This document shows, one piece after another, positions 27,074 through 37,773 of a stretch of 64,000 bases of DNA. The stretch is from Maribacter huludaoensis (GTDB lineage Bacteria > Bacteroidota > Bacteroidia > Flavobacteriales > Flavobacteriaceae): contig NZ_JARKMS010000005.1 in assembly GCF_029350945.1 (NCBI RefSeq), positions 167,770-231,769 on the forward strand, written 5' to 3'. Each line of letters starts with the position of its first letter. Position 1 is the stretch's first letter. The translations under genes were made by a program, and so were the position numbers. The notes under the pieces were generated by a model. It was not told where the DNA came from. It made no database searches and saw nothing but the letters and a program-made list of their open reading frames with translations.

Positions 27074-30000
27074 TTATCTGTATAAAGTAAAGTGACCTAC
27101 ATATTTAAGCTCATCGCTGTTGGCATTTACCACATACCAATAATCTCCTGTAGGTACTTCTTTTCCTTCATAGGTACCGTCCCAACCGCTAACTTCATCT
27201 AAAACAGCCACTACCCTACCGTAACGGTCATATATTCTGACTTCTACGCCATCAAAAAGCTCTCTATTCTTTGGTGACCAAATATCATTAAGGTTGTCTC
27301 CATCAGGAGTAAAGAAATTAGGGAATTCTAGCATACCTGTAAATTCGAACGGTACACTTAATTCTAGCTCACAACCTCTTGCATCTCTAACACGAACATT
27401 TACTATTCCGCTTTCGTTGGTTGTATATGTAGTTTCACCTCCGTAAGATTGTCCGTTAAAGAAGAATTCATAATCTCCATATCCACCTTCTGCAAAAGCT
27501 TGAACTTCATTTGGTCCTGTTTTATCAACTACCAAACTTAAAGGCTCATAGGCATCTATACTGAACTCCACAAAGTTAGTACATCCGTTTTCGTGATAGA
27601 TATAAACAGTATGATCACCTGCAGGTAAATCTCCCCAAACATATTCATCATTTGCATTTGCGGTTATCGCATCGGTAGGATCTATAGGATCTAATGCAAA
27701 CATTAACTCTGATAGTAAATTGGTATTATCTAACTGAATAGTTGTTGTACTATTCGGAAAAATACCCTCACAACCATATTGTACTTGTGGTTCTGCAGTT
27801 AAATCTACCCCAATATCAATAGTGAACAATTCTGATGCTGTACACAAGTTGGCATCTTGTATATATATAATATACGACGCTCCGCCTTGTAAATCCTCTA
27901 TAATTTCTCCGTTATAAGGTGCAAAAACTGCCGTTCCCGTTTCGTCTACCGGATCAACCATTTCTATTTTATACTCAAAATAAGGAGTAGGATTCACTAA
28001 AACATCATTAAAAGGAGTACCACCAACAATATCAAAAACTACAGTTCCGTCATTTGCTCCAATACATAATTCATCTGTTGTCTCAATATTGATTATTTCC
28101 AATTGATCAGGCTCTTCTACCGTAATAAAATCCTTTTCAAAACAGCCATTATCATCCTTAATCAAAATTTCATAAGTACCGGCAGCAAGTTCATCAAAAG
28201 TATAAACACCTGGGTTATCCGAATCACTAAAAAATTCATTAAAGTTTGGTGCAATTGCAAATTGAATTAAACCAACACCACCATCACTTACAGAAACTGT
28301 AATTGTACCATCTTCTTCACCGTTACAGGTAACATCTGTTGCAACTGCATCGAAAATAATTGGTTCTGGCCTAATGATTTCAAACGGTCCGTCTATAGCC
28401 TCACAGGTTAGCCCGCTAGTAACACCAATCCAATAATCCGAACCTTCGGGAAGACCTTCAAATGTACCTTCAGACTGCGGGCCCCTAAATATAGTTGCCG
28501 TTCCTTGATTAAAACCATCTGTTGGTTGACCTATATACAGCGTAAACATATTATTTCCTACACCGCCACTTGCAAAAGATTCTATTCTACCATCCAATTC
28601 AGATGCACATGAAATGGGATCTACTGGAGAGTTAGGCAAAAATTCAAGATCAGAAGCATCGGTCATAGTAATACCATTAGAACGTATAGCAGGACAAGTA
28701 CCTGCTCCGTTTACTTTTCTAACATCAAACTGATACGTAATGCCCTGAACTCCTGTTACTGTCACAGAATTCCCCGTCAATGGCATATATGTTCCAATAG
28801 TTACGCCATTTTCAACCCTTAAATATTCATACGTAAATAATGGGTCAGGATTTTCGATCGTCAGTCTTATCTCACCATCGCCTCCACAACCAGGTACTCT
28901 AATCTGTACCAAAACCGGTTGAACTGGTGGTGGTGGATCAACATAGTAAGCATCCGTAACAAAGGAACACCCAAAACTAGAGGAAACTTCTATTGCATAC
29001 CAACCAGCGCTAATATAACCACCACTATCCCCAATAAAAGTAGGTGTATTTTGCAATCCACTTTCAGAAACAACGGCTGTATTATCATCTCCACTTAAAT
29101 ATAACAATGTGTAGTTATAACCTGCGCCGGCAAAACCACCGCTTGCACCAGGTGTGGCCGTAATGGCATCACCGGTAGTGATATCATAAGCCTCTAAAAC
29201 TGCATTGTTACCATTAGGACAATCTAAACTTTGAGGCTCCCTTATACCCGCTACTATTTGCGGAACTTCTTCCAATTCAATCTCTACGGTATTTGTACAA
29301 CCCTCAACATCTCTTACCTCTACCTCGTAAAATCCAAAAGATAATCCTGTAAATTCATTGTCATTTGAGAATGTAGCAATCTCTGTAGTATAACTTGCAC
29401 CACCATCAGTACTCATTAATAATCTGTACTCATACGCAGTAGTATCCCAACCACCTGAGCCGGTAGCTATAATTTCACCAGTATCATTAGTACAACTTAC
29501 ATTACCTATAGATTCTGCCGTAACCTGAAGTTCACCATTAGGGGTTCTAATATTGGTAACATTACTTGTAGCAGAACAATACGGTGTATCTATTGAGACG
29601 ATGTCGATAATTAAATTACCGCCAATTAAATTATCAATTCTAGCCTCATCCCCGTTAATATCAGGAAAATTATTGGTATCAAAAGTCCCTGAAGCCAATG
29701 GTGTTGTTCTAGCATCATCAGTAGCCTCATAAACAATATAATCATACACCCCAACATAATCACTGACCGTTATGAACAATGCGCCATCATCACCGGGTAC
29801 TGCACAACTAACCGGTTTGGCCTCCGTAATTGATACTGTTGGCGCTATTGGAGTATTTACCGTATGTACAGGCATTGGGTATGTACAACCCACTGTATTA
29901 TCTACAATCTCGAATAAGTAATCACCCACATCTGGCAAGTACACATCTACATAGTTATTACCAGAAGTATTCGTTACAGGAGCAACCGCTGTAACCGATA

Positions 30001-33000
30001 CTGTATTAACGGTAAAATCAGTTGTACCCGCTACTTCTATACGTACGCGCTCATCATCTCTACAATTTAAAATATCTACCTCAACAATTGTTGGAACAAC
30101 ATCTGTAGGTGGATTGATAGTAGGAACGTCAAATGTTGTTTGACAACCATTACCATCAATAGCATAAACAGTGATATTTTGTGCGCTACCGTCATCAATA
30201 ATTTCAAATGTATTCCCAGGTTGATAATTCTCAAAACCAGTGATACTATATTGATATCCTGACCCAACCGTACCCGCATCTACAACATTTACGGTAATGA
30301 TGGTAGAACTATATCTATTAGCACCTGGCTCGCACGCAAAATCCGCAGCACTTGCCGTAATACTAAAAGCATCAGGATTTGTAATGGTATGAACAGCAGA
30401 TAGCACCTCACAGTTACGTGCCGTAACCACCTGTACTTGATAATCACCAGCTGATAAACCTGAAAAAGCACCAGTATTATTTCTGGTCACCTCAGTAGTT
30501 CCTGAGCTAACATCATTTAAAATGTAAGTAATTGGAGTGTCTTGAGATGTGAATGGCACTAATGCATTTGCCGGACCAACTACTATCTCAATAGACCCAT
30601 CATTTTCATCTCTACAGCTAATATCAATTGCTTCTTCTGAAACAATTACCGGCTGTGCCGCTTGATTTAAAATAATGTTCGATACGGTTGTTTCACAGAA
30701 ACCAGCACCATCGTTTACAATATTGTCAGTTATTAAAACCTCATATGTACCTGGAGCAAGTCCTGTAAAAACTGGATTATTATTTTGTGTTACGGGTCCA
30801 ACGGCGTTAGAATTATAATCAACACCTGTTAACTCAAATTCAAAATCACCACTACCACCAGTAGTTGAAATTGTTATTTCCCCATCTGCGTCATTACAAG
30901 TACTGTCTGTTGAAAATCTACCAGTTGCCGATAAGAAGTCATAAACCGTAGCAGTACCTTCACTAGTACAACCATTGGCATCTACTACATCTACTACATA
31001 ATCACCAGGACTACTAACAACATAAGTATACTCCCAAAATGCACCATTTACCGTTGGTAATTGCTCATCACCACCCAAAGTGAATCTAGGAGTATTCACT
31101 GAACTTGGTACTCTTACCGTAATATCAAATGCTGTCGAAGTAGGATCACATTGATTTACTACCGCAAAAGTAGGTACCGGTAAATCTGGATCTAATGAAA
31201 TAATTGTTGCAATATCAAAAGAAGTACAACCACTTGCATCTCTTACATATACATCATACGTACCATCAGGCGCTGAGAATGTCGTATCTGTAGTCCAACC
31301 CGTAGGAGCTACACCACTGTCCATAAAAGCAAATTCATATGGTCCACCAGAACCACCTCTACCTTGCACGGTTACCTGGCCAAAAGCATTACAATTTGCA
31401 GGAACCTCTTGTAAAATATCGATATCAGGTAAATTCTGAAGTATTGTAACAGGAGCTGCATCTGTACATGTATCAGTTAAATTCTCAACTAAAATCTGAA
31501 AGTTACCTGGTAATTCAGCATGAGAACCAGTATATGGTAATGCGGTAGTGACAACGGAATTTTCCAAGATAGTACTTGAGCCATCCGAATTATCTATCAA
31601 CTCTATTTTTAAAACATCTCCAATTGTAAAACCTATGACATCATAAACAATTTCTCCATTTCTATTTACATCACAAGCCCCAGGTGTTGATGTTGCCGTA
31701 ACATCTAAAGTTGAAGGTGCATCTATAGGAGGAATTTCTTGCTCATAGGTACAATTTGTTACCACGTCTAAAACAACCACAGTATAAGCAACTCCGTATT
31801 GAATACTATCCGAAGTATTACTAAAAGTATGATCGTTAACCGCTGGCGTATTATTTAATGCGTAAAAACCAGGTTGATCTAATAATCTTATTTGATAGGT
31901 CCCAGAACCTCCGCTTACCGTAACTGCATAAGTAAATGATGAATCATCACAATCTGCTGGTGCCGGTGGCGGTATTGGCGTTATCACTACTTCATTAGAA
32001 GTAATTGAAACGGTATCGATATCTGTACAGCCATTAGCATCAATGGTAATAATCGTATAATCTCCAGTTACTAAAAGTGGATCTAAAATTTGTACCGGTA
32101 AGGCAGAAGGATCAACATCTTCCATTCTCGTAATTTCTACTCCTGTATTATCTTCTATTACAAAAGTATAATTAGCGGTACCGTCAGTTACAGCATCAAT
32201 ATTGACACCACCACTAACTGGTCCGCTACCTCCACAAACAGCCTGTACTTCAGAAACCGTAGTTGCTGGTGGTGCTGTGGTATCCAATATTATATCAAAC
32301 GTATCGGCCGGGGTTTCACAACCTCTAGCATCTCTAACCAAGTATGAGTATGTACCTACCGTTAAGTTGGAATATACCGTTTCTGAAGCCCAACCCGTTC
32401 CGTTGAAATTAACTTCGTATGGTGGTACACCACTAGTTGCATCTGGTATAATAGTTACAGAACCGTTATTTGTAGAACTACAACTAACCGGTCTAGCAAC
32501 ATAAGATGCAGCAGCAATATTTTGAGGAGGATTTAATGTAATGGCAACAGACTGTGCTACACAACCACTACTTGTCGTATTATTATCTGTAATTCTGAAA
32601 ACATAATCTCCAGGTACATTTGTGTTATAATCAAATGTATTTGTAGTTAGTGGAATTGCAGCTCCAAAAGTAGCACCACCATCAGAACTAACCTCATACT
32701 GTTTTGCTCCAGCACCAGATAAATAACCTCCATTAACACTTACTCTAATGGTACCATTAGCTCCACCACAAGGTATTTCCGCTTCAATATTTGTATTTAC
32801 TCTTAATTGAGGAGCAATGGTAACCGCAATACTATCTGTACAGTCATTACCATCAACTACTTCAATCGTATAATTACCAGGTGAAAGTCCGCCAAAAGTT
32901 GGAGATGGTTGAAGTGCGCCTCCATTAATTCTATATTGATGTGTTCCAATTGCTGCTGTACCCGCTGTAGAGGTTACGGCAACCGTTGCACCAGTACCTG

Positions 33001-35638
33001 CTACAAAACAAAAATCTGACGATGGTCCGTCCAAAGCTATACCTGGCGCATCAATAGGATTTAGATCGAAAGAAAAAGTATCTGTACAACCTTCAGCATC
33101 CTCTACAGTTAATGTATATGTTCCCGCTGCAGAGAGATTACTAAAGGTCCTACCAGATTTTGGACCAATTTGTGGACCTACCGGTTGTGTTAGGGTATAT
33201 CTAAACGTACCCCAACCTCCCGTTGCGTTAGCTCTAACCGCTCCTAAATTACCATTGGCACAGCTCATAGCCGTAACCGTACTGGTAGATAAATCTAATA
33301 CTGGAGCCTCATTAATATCAAAAGATACCGTATCCGTACAACCAGTATCGGCGTCGGTTACCGTAATTGTGTATGTTCCTGCACCAGATAATGGCAAGTC
33401 TACTTCACGATCATTTTGTGGAGCACTAGTTGCACCGCCATTAATATCAAAAGTATAATTGTTTGCAAAACCATCAACAATAAAAGTTCCACTACCATCG
33501 GTAGCACCGTTACATACTCTAAGGTCTCCACCAGATTTAACCTGAACTCTAATAGAGCTTATTTCTACAGGTCTAAAACCTTCGGTGTAAGAACAACCGT
33601 TTACATCGGTAATTTGAAAAATATATGCTTGGGAAGTCATTAACCCGGTAAATGTATCATTAGTACCGTTATCTACATACGCCGGACTAATAATTTCATA
33701 TCTATTGATTGCTGCATTGCTAGTTGGTGTCAACTGCACATCTGTAGTACCGGCAGCACAACTAGTATTACTTTGTGCAAAATCTAAATTTGTAGGTGGA
33801 TCAACATCTAAAATTTCAATTGCCGTTAATTCTAATCTACATCCGCCTGCATCACGAATAATAGGGGTATAAGTACCCGCAGCTAAATCAGTATAAGTGG
33901 TAATGGTTGAAAAGTTAACACCATCTATACTAAATTCATAACCACTTCCGGAACCACCGGTAAACGGACCTACAAAATCAATCTGTCCACCTATATTTCC
34001 TGTTCCAGAACAAGTTACATCAGCAACCTTAGTAGCAGAACCTGTCAATGAACCAACGGTATCTACCGTAACCGATGGCAATGCCAAAGTACATTCGAAA
34101 CCGCCTTGTTGGTATCTTACTTCAATATCATTATATGTACCTGCTGCAACTGAAATTTGTGGTATACTTACCCAAGGGTCAGATGCACTTTCCCTGTAAG
34201 ATATATTATAACCCCTACCGTTGTTTATAGTAAATTCTAATTTGGCACCTCCGTTACTACAAGTACCATCAATACCTGCTACCGTAACATCTGGTGGTAA
34301 TAAATCTTCAACATCGGAAGAAGCATTTATAATACAGCCATTACTATCGGTAATCACAAAATCATATGTTCCTGCTGCATTTACGGTATATGTAGTAGTA
34401 CCGGAGTCTGTAGCGACATCACCAAATGAAGGCTGCACCGGTCCGCCGTTTACGGTAAATGTATAAGGCGCAGAACCACCAGATGTATTTAAGGTAATAT
34501 CTACACTAGAAATGTTAGAGCAGCCAAAACTACTATTTACCTCTGTAGAAGCATCTAAAGCAGAAGCCCCTGCACCAATTGTCATGGGGTTTCCATTGAT
34601 ATCTAAACTCTGTCTTGGAGGATCTATTCCGTTCAATGGATCACCAGTACATTGTTGCGTTTCAACTTGTACCGTATATGTACCAAAGCCTACAGCTGAA
34701 AAGGTGTAGGGATTTGTTGGAATGAATGCCGTAAATTCTTGGGCAACACCACTAGAATTCAATAATGTATATTTATAAGGTCCGGGAACATTAGAAGCCG
34801 TTACCGTAATAGTACCTGTATCTCCACTACACAATGCATCTGTAAAAGTCGTGGCAATTTCAATCTCCTTTTCTTCTATTACTATAGGTTCATAAGGATA
34901 CTCACAAGTATTTGCCGTATTTCTTAATCTTGCTAGAATATTATAGGTACCTGGTGTCAAGTTAGAAAATATAGCACCTTGCCAAGAAGAACCTCCATCA
35001 ATAGTAAACTCATAAGCACTGGAAAGATTGGTTATCTGTATTCTACCATCTACACCACAGATATAATCTTGCTTAACATATGTTTGGGTTATAGTACTTT
35101 TCTTTACTTTAAAGTAATATGGTTGGTTATCTACTTCAACTCTATATTCAGCACCTGAAGTAGCTGATACGGAACTGGCATCTAGATTAAAAGTTTGTCC
35201 GGTTCCAACTTCTGTATAACAAGAATTGGTTGTATTAGGACATTCAACATTTACATCTGCTGAACAAGAACCACCCAATACCTGCCATGAAACTGAGCTA
35301 TAAGGACCACCGGTAAGACTTATTATACGATCATCGAAATCTCCACATAAATTAAACCGTGCAATCGTAAATCCGTTATCGTTACAAGTAACCGTATTGT
35401 CCGCGCCTACTATTGGTGTAGTAAACATTGCCGGAGCCGCTAAGCTAGACTTGGATGCAATTTTATTTTCTAATGTAGTTTGGTTGTTGGTAGAAACCGA
35501 AACAGCCTTTTCGATTACATGAGCCACCTCTTCATAAAGCGTAGTTACTTTTGAGTTGGCCAGAGCCGTAGTACCAATTACTGAAATAACAATCAGAAGA
35601 AGTACATACAGCGCATACCGCTGTTGTTTTGGAAGCAT
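27074..35638 (-). CDS. Giant SprB-repeat surface protein with T9SS type B sorting domain
   Basis: 2854-residue secreted protein. An N-terminal signal anchor or signal peptide (residues 9-27, ALYVLLLIVISVIGTTALA) is followed by at least 20 SprB/PKD-like modules of about 85 residues. These begin with a Cys-containing VSCxG strand and end with variants of VxVRDARGC. The C-terminal 80 residues are a gliding-motility-type (type B) T9SS signal: FPNFFTPDGDNLNDIW, VEVRIYDRYGRVV, GWDGTYEGKEVPTGDYWYVV and GHFTLYR. The protein should be exported by the type IX system and attached or released at the surface as an adhesin. No PorP/SprF-type partner gene is adjacent. It is flanked by its own terminator. 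Confidence 0.93.
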   Translation of the reverse strand: MLPKQQRYALYVLLLIVISVIGTTALANSKVTTLYEEVAHVIEKAVSVSTNNQTTLENKIASKSSLAAPAMFTTPIVGADNTVTCNDNGFTIARFNLCGDFDDRIISLTGGPYSSVSWQVLGGSCSADVNVECPNTTNSCYTEVGTGQTFNLDASSVSATSGAEYRVEVDNQPYYFKVKKSTITQTYVKQDYICGVDGRIQITNLSSAYEFTIDGGSSWQGAIFSNLTPGTYNILARLRNTANTCEYPYEPIVIEEKEIEIATTFTDALCSGDTGTITVTASNVPGPYKYTLLNSSGVAQEFTAFIPTNPYTFSAVGFGTYTVQVETQQCTGDPLNGIDPPRQSLDINGNPMTIGAGASALDASTEVNSSFGCSNISSVDITLNTSGGSAPYTFTVNGGPVQPSFGDVATDSGTTTYTVNAAGTYDFVITDSNGCIINASSDVEDLLPPDVTVAGIDGTCSNGGAKLEFTINNGRGYNISYRESASDPWVSIPQISVAAGTYNDIEVRYQQGGFECTLALPSVTVDTVGSLTGSATKVADVTCSGTGNIGGQIDFVGPFTGGSGSGYEFSIDGVNFSTITTYTDLAAGTYTPIIRDAGGCRLELTAIEILDVDPPTNLDFAQSNTSCAAGTTDVQLTPTSNAAINRYEIISPAYVDNGTNDTFTGLMTSQAYIFQITDVNGCSYTEGFRPVEISSIRVQVKSGGDLRVCNGATDGSGTFIVDGFANNYTFDINGGATSAPQNDREVDLPLSGAGTYTITVTDADTGCTDTVSFDINEAPVLDLSTSTVTAMSCANGNLGAVRANATGGWGTFRYTLTQPVGPQIGPKSGRTFSNLSAAGTYTLTVEDAEGCTDTFSFDLNPIDAPGIALDGPSSDFCFVAGTGATVAVTSTAGTAAIGTHQYRINGGALQPSPTFGGLSPGNYTIEVVDGNDCTDSIAVTIAPQLRVNTNIEAEIPCGGANGTIRVSVNGGYLSGAGAKQYEVSSDGGATFGAAIPLTTNTFDYNTNVPGDYVFRITDNNTTSSGCVAQSVAITLNPPQNIAAASYVARPVSCSSTNNGSVTIIPDATSGVPPYEVNFNGTGWASETVYSNLTVGTYSYLVRDARGCETPADTFDIILDTTAPPATTVSEVQAVCGGSGPVSGGVNIDAVTDGTANYTFVIEDNTGVEITRMEDVDPSALPVQILDPLLVTGDYTIITIDANGCTDIDTVSITSNEVVITPIPPPAPADCDDSSFTYAVTVSGGSGTYQIRLLDQPGFYALNNTPAVNDHTFSNTSDSIQYGVAYTVVVLDVVTNCTYEQEIPPIDAPSTLDVTATSTPGACDVNRNGEIVYDVIGFTIGDVLKIELIDNSDGSSTILENSVVTTALPYTGSHAELPGNFQILVENLTDTCTDAAPVTILQNLPDIDILQEVPANCNAFGQVTVQGRGGSGGPYEFAFMDSGVAPTGWTTDTTFSAPDGTYDVYVRDASGCTSFDIATIISLDPDLPVPTFAVVNQCDPTSTAFDITVRVPSSVNTPRFTLGGDEQLPTVNGAFWEYTYVVSSPGDYVVDVVDANGCTSEGTATVYDFLSATGRFSTDSTCNDADGEITISTTGGSGDFEFELTGVDYNSNAVGPVTQNNNPVFTGLAPGTYEVLITDNIVNDGAGFCETTVSNIILNQAAQPVIVSEEAIDISCRDENDGSIEIVVGPANALVPFTSQDTPITYILNDVSSGTTEVTRNNTGAFSGLSAGDYQVQVVTARNCEVLSAVHTITNPDAFSITASAADFACEPGANRYSSTIITVNVVDAGTVGSGYQYSITGFENYQPGNTFEIIDDGSAQNITVYAIDGNGCQTTFDVPTINPPTDVVPTIVEVDILNCRDDERVRIEVAGTTDFTVNTVSVTAVAPVTNTSGNNYVDVYLPDVGDYLFEIVDNTVGCTYPMPVHTVNTPIAPTVSITEAKPVSCAVPGDDGALFITVSDYVGVYDYIVYEATDDARTTPLASGTFDTNNFPDINGDEARIDNLIGGNLIIDIVSIDTPYCSATSNVTNIRTPNGELQVTAESIGNVSCTNDTGEIIATGSGGWDTTAYEYRLLMSTDGGASYTTEIATFSNDNEFTGLSFGFYEVEVRDVEGCTNTVEIELEEVPQIVAGIREPQSLDCPNGNNAVLEAYDITTGDAITATPGASGGFAGAGYNYTLLYLSGDDNTAVVSESGLQNTPTFIGDSGGYISAGWYAIEVSSSFGCSFVTDAYYVDPPPPVQPVLVQIRVPGCGGDGEIRLTIENPDPLFTYEYLRVENGVTIGTYMPLTGNSVTVTGVQGITYQFDVRKVNGAGTCPAIRSNGITMTDASDLEFLPNSPVDPISCASELDGRIESFASGGVGNNMFTLYIGQPTDGFNQGTATIFRGPQSEGTFEGLPEGSDYWIGVTSGLTCEAIDGPFEIIRPEPIIFDAVATDVTCNGEEDGTITVSVSDGGVGLIQFAIAPNFNEFFSDSDNPGVYTFDELAAGTYEILIKDDNGCFEKDFITVEEPDQLEIINIETTDELCIGANDGTVVFDIVGGTPFNDVLVNPTPYFEYKIEMVDPVDETGTAVFAPYNGEIIEDLQGGASYIIYIQDANLCTASELFTIDIGVDLTAEPQVQYGCEGIFPNSTTTIQLDNTNLLSELMFALDPIDPTDAITANANDEYVWGDLPAGDHTVYIYHENGCTNFVEFSIDAYEPLSLVVDKTGPNEVQAFAEGGYGDYEFFFNGQSYGGETTYTTNESGIVNVRVRDARGCELELSVPFEFTGMLEFPNFFTPDGDNLNDIWSPKNRELFDGVEVRIYDRYGRVVAVLDEVSGWDGTYEGKEVPTGDYWYVVNANSDELKYVGHFTLYR

Positions 35639-35764
35639 AGGTTAAGGTTCGTTTTTAAGAACAAAGTCGATTTGGGATCTAATTAGTTCTTTGGTGTAAT
35701 TTTTTGCTTATATTTTATCTTTTAAATAATCATGTGTTCTCTAATATATTTCTAACGCCCGTAT

Positions 35765-36886
35765 ATGAAAAATAGTATTATTCTCAACCTTTTATTCGTT
35801 GTATCGCTAAATTTTTCTTGCGCACAAAATACTGACAACAAGATAACTACACCAAAAGAGTCTGTTTTTTCAGCTGAACTGTTCGTCGATGAGCTACAGA
35901 TTCCATGGGGGTTCACCTTCCTTCCTGATAAAAGTATTTTAATTACTGAAAAAGAGGGAAAATTGATTCGTTTTGCGAATGGAAAAAAAACGATTATTAA
36001 CAATGTTCCCGAGGTTTATAATAGAGGCCAGGGAGGATTATTGGATATAACCCTCCATCCCAAATACACAAAAAACGGATGGATCTACCTTACTTATGCA
36101 TCAACTGACGGAGAAGAAAAGGGTGGCCATACGGCAATTATGAGGGCAAAATTGAAAAACAGTTCTTTGACCGAAAAACATATTTTATACAAGGCAGTAC
36201 CCAATACTACCAAAGGACAACATTTTGGATCTAGAATAGCATTTGACAATGACGGTTATCTTTACTTTTCTATTGGGGAACGTGGCGATAGGGATATCAA
36301 CCCGCAAGACATAAAAAGAGATGGGGGCAAAATTTACCGTTTGCACGATGATGGACGTATACCAGCAGATAATCCCTTTCAGGATGTCAAAGGTGCCAAA
36401 ACAGCTATTTATAGCTTTGGACACCGAAATCCGCAGGGTCTTATAAAACATCCTATAACAGGAGAAATTTGGGACCATGAACACGGACCGCGAGGTGGAG
36501 ATGAAATCAATATCATAAAAAAAGGTGCTAATTACGGATGGCCTTTAGTTACCTACGGTATTAATTACGGCGGAACACCTATCACTGACAAAACCGAAAT
36601 GGAAGGTATGGAACAACCTATTCATTATTGGGTACCCTCTATTGCACCTAGTGGCATGACTTATGTTACCAGTGACACCTACAAAAACTGGAAAGGGAGT
36701 TTATTGGTAGGATCTTTGGCTTTCCAATATTTAGAACGATTGATTTTGGATGGTAACAAAGTAATTGCAAGGGAAAAATTAATGGACGGTATGGGAAGAG
36801 TTCGTGCCGTACATGAAGGTCCGGACGGATTAATTTATGTAGCTGTTGAAGGAAAAGGAATCTACAAATTGATACCGAAAAGCTAA
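35765..36886 (+). CDS. Soluble PQQ-dependent aldose sugar dehydrogenase
   Basis: Periplasmic quinoprotein of the GSDH/YliI (Asd) family that oxidises aldoses to lactones using PQQ. 373 residues, usual for the family. The signal sequence has a possible lipobox NFSC (Cys19). Visible blocks are IPWGFTFLPDKSILITEKEG, NRGQGGLLDITLHP, GQHFGSRIAFDNDGYLYFS (catalytic His region), SFGHRNPQGL and WDHEHGPRGGDEINIIKKG, which carry the PQQ and calcium ligands. Whether the cell makes PQQ cannot be seen here. Single-gene unit ending in a bidirectional terminator. Confidence 0.9.
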   Translation: MKNSIILNLLFVVSLNFSCAQNTDNKITTPKESVFSAELFVDELQIPWGFTFLPDKSILITEKEGKLIRFANGKKTIINNVPEVYNRGQGGLLDITLHPKYTKNGWIYLTYASTDGEEKGGHTAIMRAKLKNSSLTEKHILYKAVPNTTKGQHFGSRIAFDNDGYLYFSIGERGDRDINPQDIKRDGGKIYRLHDDGRIPADNPFQDVKGAKTAIYSFGHRNPQGLIKHPITGEIWDHEHGPRGGDEINIIKKGANYGWPLVTYGINYGGTPITDKTEMEGMEQPIHYWVPSIAPSGMTYVTSDTYKNWKGSLLVGSLAFQYLERLILDGNKVIAREKLMDGMGRVRAVHEGPDGLIYVAVEGKGIYKLIPKS

Positions 36887-36895
36887 AGCATAAAA

Positions 36896-36932
36896 AAAGC
36901 CTGAATATAAATTTATATATTCAGGCTTTCTC
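36896..36932. terminator. Bidirectional terminator between the sugar dehydrogenase and murQ
   Basis: A stem of about 14 bp (AAAGCCTGAATATA with TATATTCAGGCTTT) and a 6-base loop, with an A-run on the left and a T-rich tract on the right. It lies between two convergent genes and can serve both. Confidence 0.85.
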
Positions 36933-36956
36933 TTTAGCTAGAAGTAATCATCGCCT

Positions 36957-37769
36957 TTATTGTTTACCTGCATCTATAGCCAGTTTAACAGACCCATGCT
37001 TTTTCAATAAGGCAGCAGCTTCGGTATAATCAATATCAAGACCTTCCATAATATAACGAGTACCACGATCAACAAGCTTATCATTGCTCAATTGCATGTT
37101 TACCATCTTGTTCCCCTTCACCCTACCTATTTTAATCATTAAGGTAGTAGATATCATATTCAATACTAATTTTTGAGATGTACCGCTTTTCATTCTAGTG
37201 CTACCGGTCAGAAATTCAGGTCCCACATTAATTTCAATGGGAATATCCGCAATTTTTGCAATAGGAGCGCCAGGGTTGTTGGTAATTGCAGCCGTTAAAA
37301 TTCCATTTTTCTTTGCATCTTCCAATCCACCCACCACATATGGCGTACTACCCGATGCCGCAATACCTACAACAACATCATTATCATTAATGTTATGAGC
37401 TTTTAAATCTAGCCATGCCTGTTTGGTAGCATCTTCGGCATTTTCAACAGCTTTTCTAATAGCGGTATCACCACCGGCAATTAAACCTACTACACGTTCA
37501 TGTGGCATACCAAACGTTGGCGGAATTTCAGAGGCATCTAAAATACCAAGTCTACCACTGGTACCGGCGCCTATGTAAAAAAGTCTTCCTCCTTTGTTGA
37601 ATCTTTCCGTCAAGGCATCTACCAATTTAGTTACCTGAGGTATCGTTTTCTCTACAGCATGGGCAATCTTTTTATCTTCTTCGTTCATTTTTTGAAGAAT
37701 AGTTGTGGTATCCATCAACTCTAAATTGTCATGATTGGACGGAGTCTCGGTAATTTTTTTGTAATCCAT
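36957..37769 (-). CDS. murQ: N-acetylmuramic acid 6-phosphate etherase
   Basis: Cytosolic SIS-domain lyase that removes D-lactate from MurNAc-6-phosphate to give GlcNAc-6-phosphate, the key step of muramic acid recycling. 270 residues, slightly shorter than the E. coli enzyme. Visible are TRFNKGGRLFYIGAGTSGRL, DASEIPPTFG, the GIAASGSTPYVVGGL SIS loop and TGSTRMKSGTSQKLVLNM. It is 4 bases downstream of the DeoR-type regulator, so is probably autoregulated with it. It receives MurNAc-6-P made by AnmK (45923). Confidence 0.96.
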   Translation of the reverse strand: MDYKKITETPSNHDNLELMDTTTILQKMNEEDKKIAHAVEKTIPQVTKLVDALTERFNKGGRLFYIGAGTSGRLGILDASEIPPTFGMPHERVVGLIAGGDTAIRKAVENAEDATKQAWLDLKAHNINDNDVVVGIAASGSTPYVVGGLEDAKKNGILTAAITNNPGAPIAKIADIPIEINVGPEFLTGSTRMKSGTSQKLVLNMISTTLMIKIGRVKGNKMVNMQLSNDKLVDRGTRYIMEGLDIDYTEAAALLKKHGSVKLAIDAGKQ

Positions 37770-37773
37770 ATAA

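Noticed and set aside
31500-33500. Open plus-strand frames across the giant SprB-repeat gene
   Set aside because: These are low-complexity reverse-strand readings of the repeated modules, without signals or family match.
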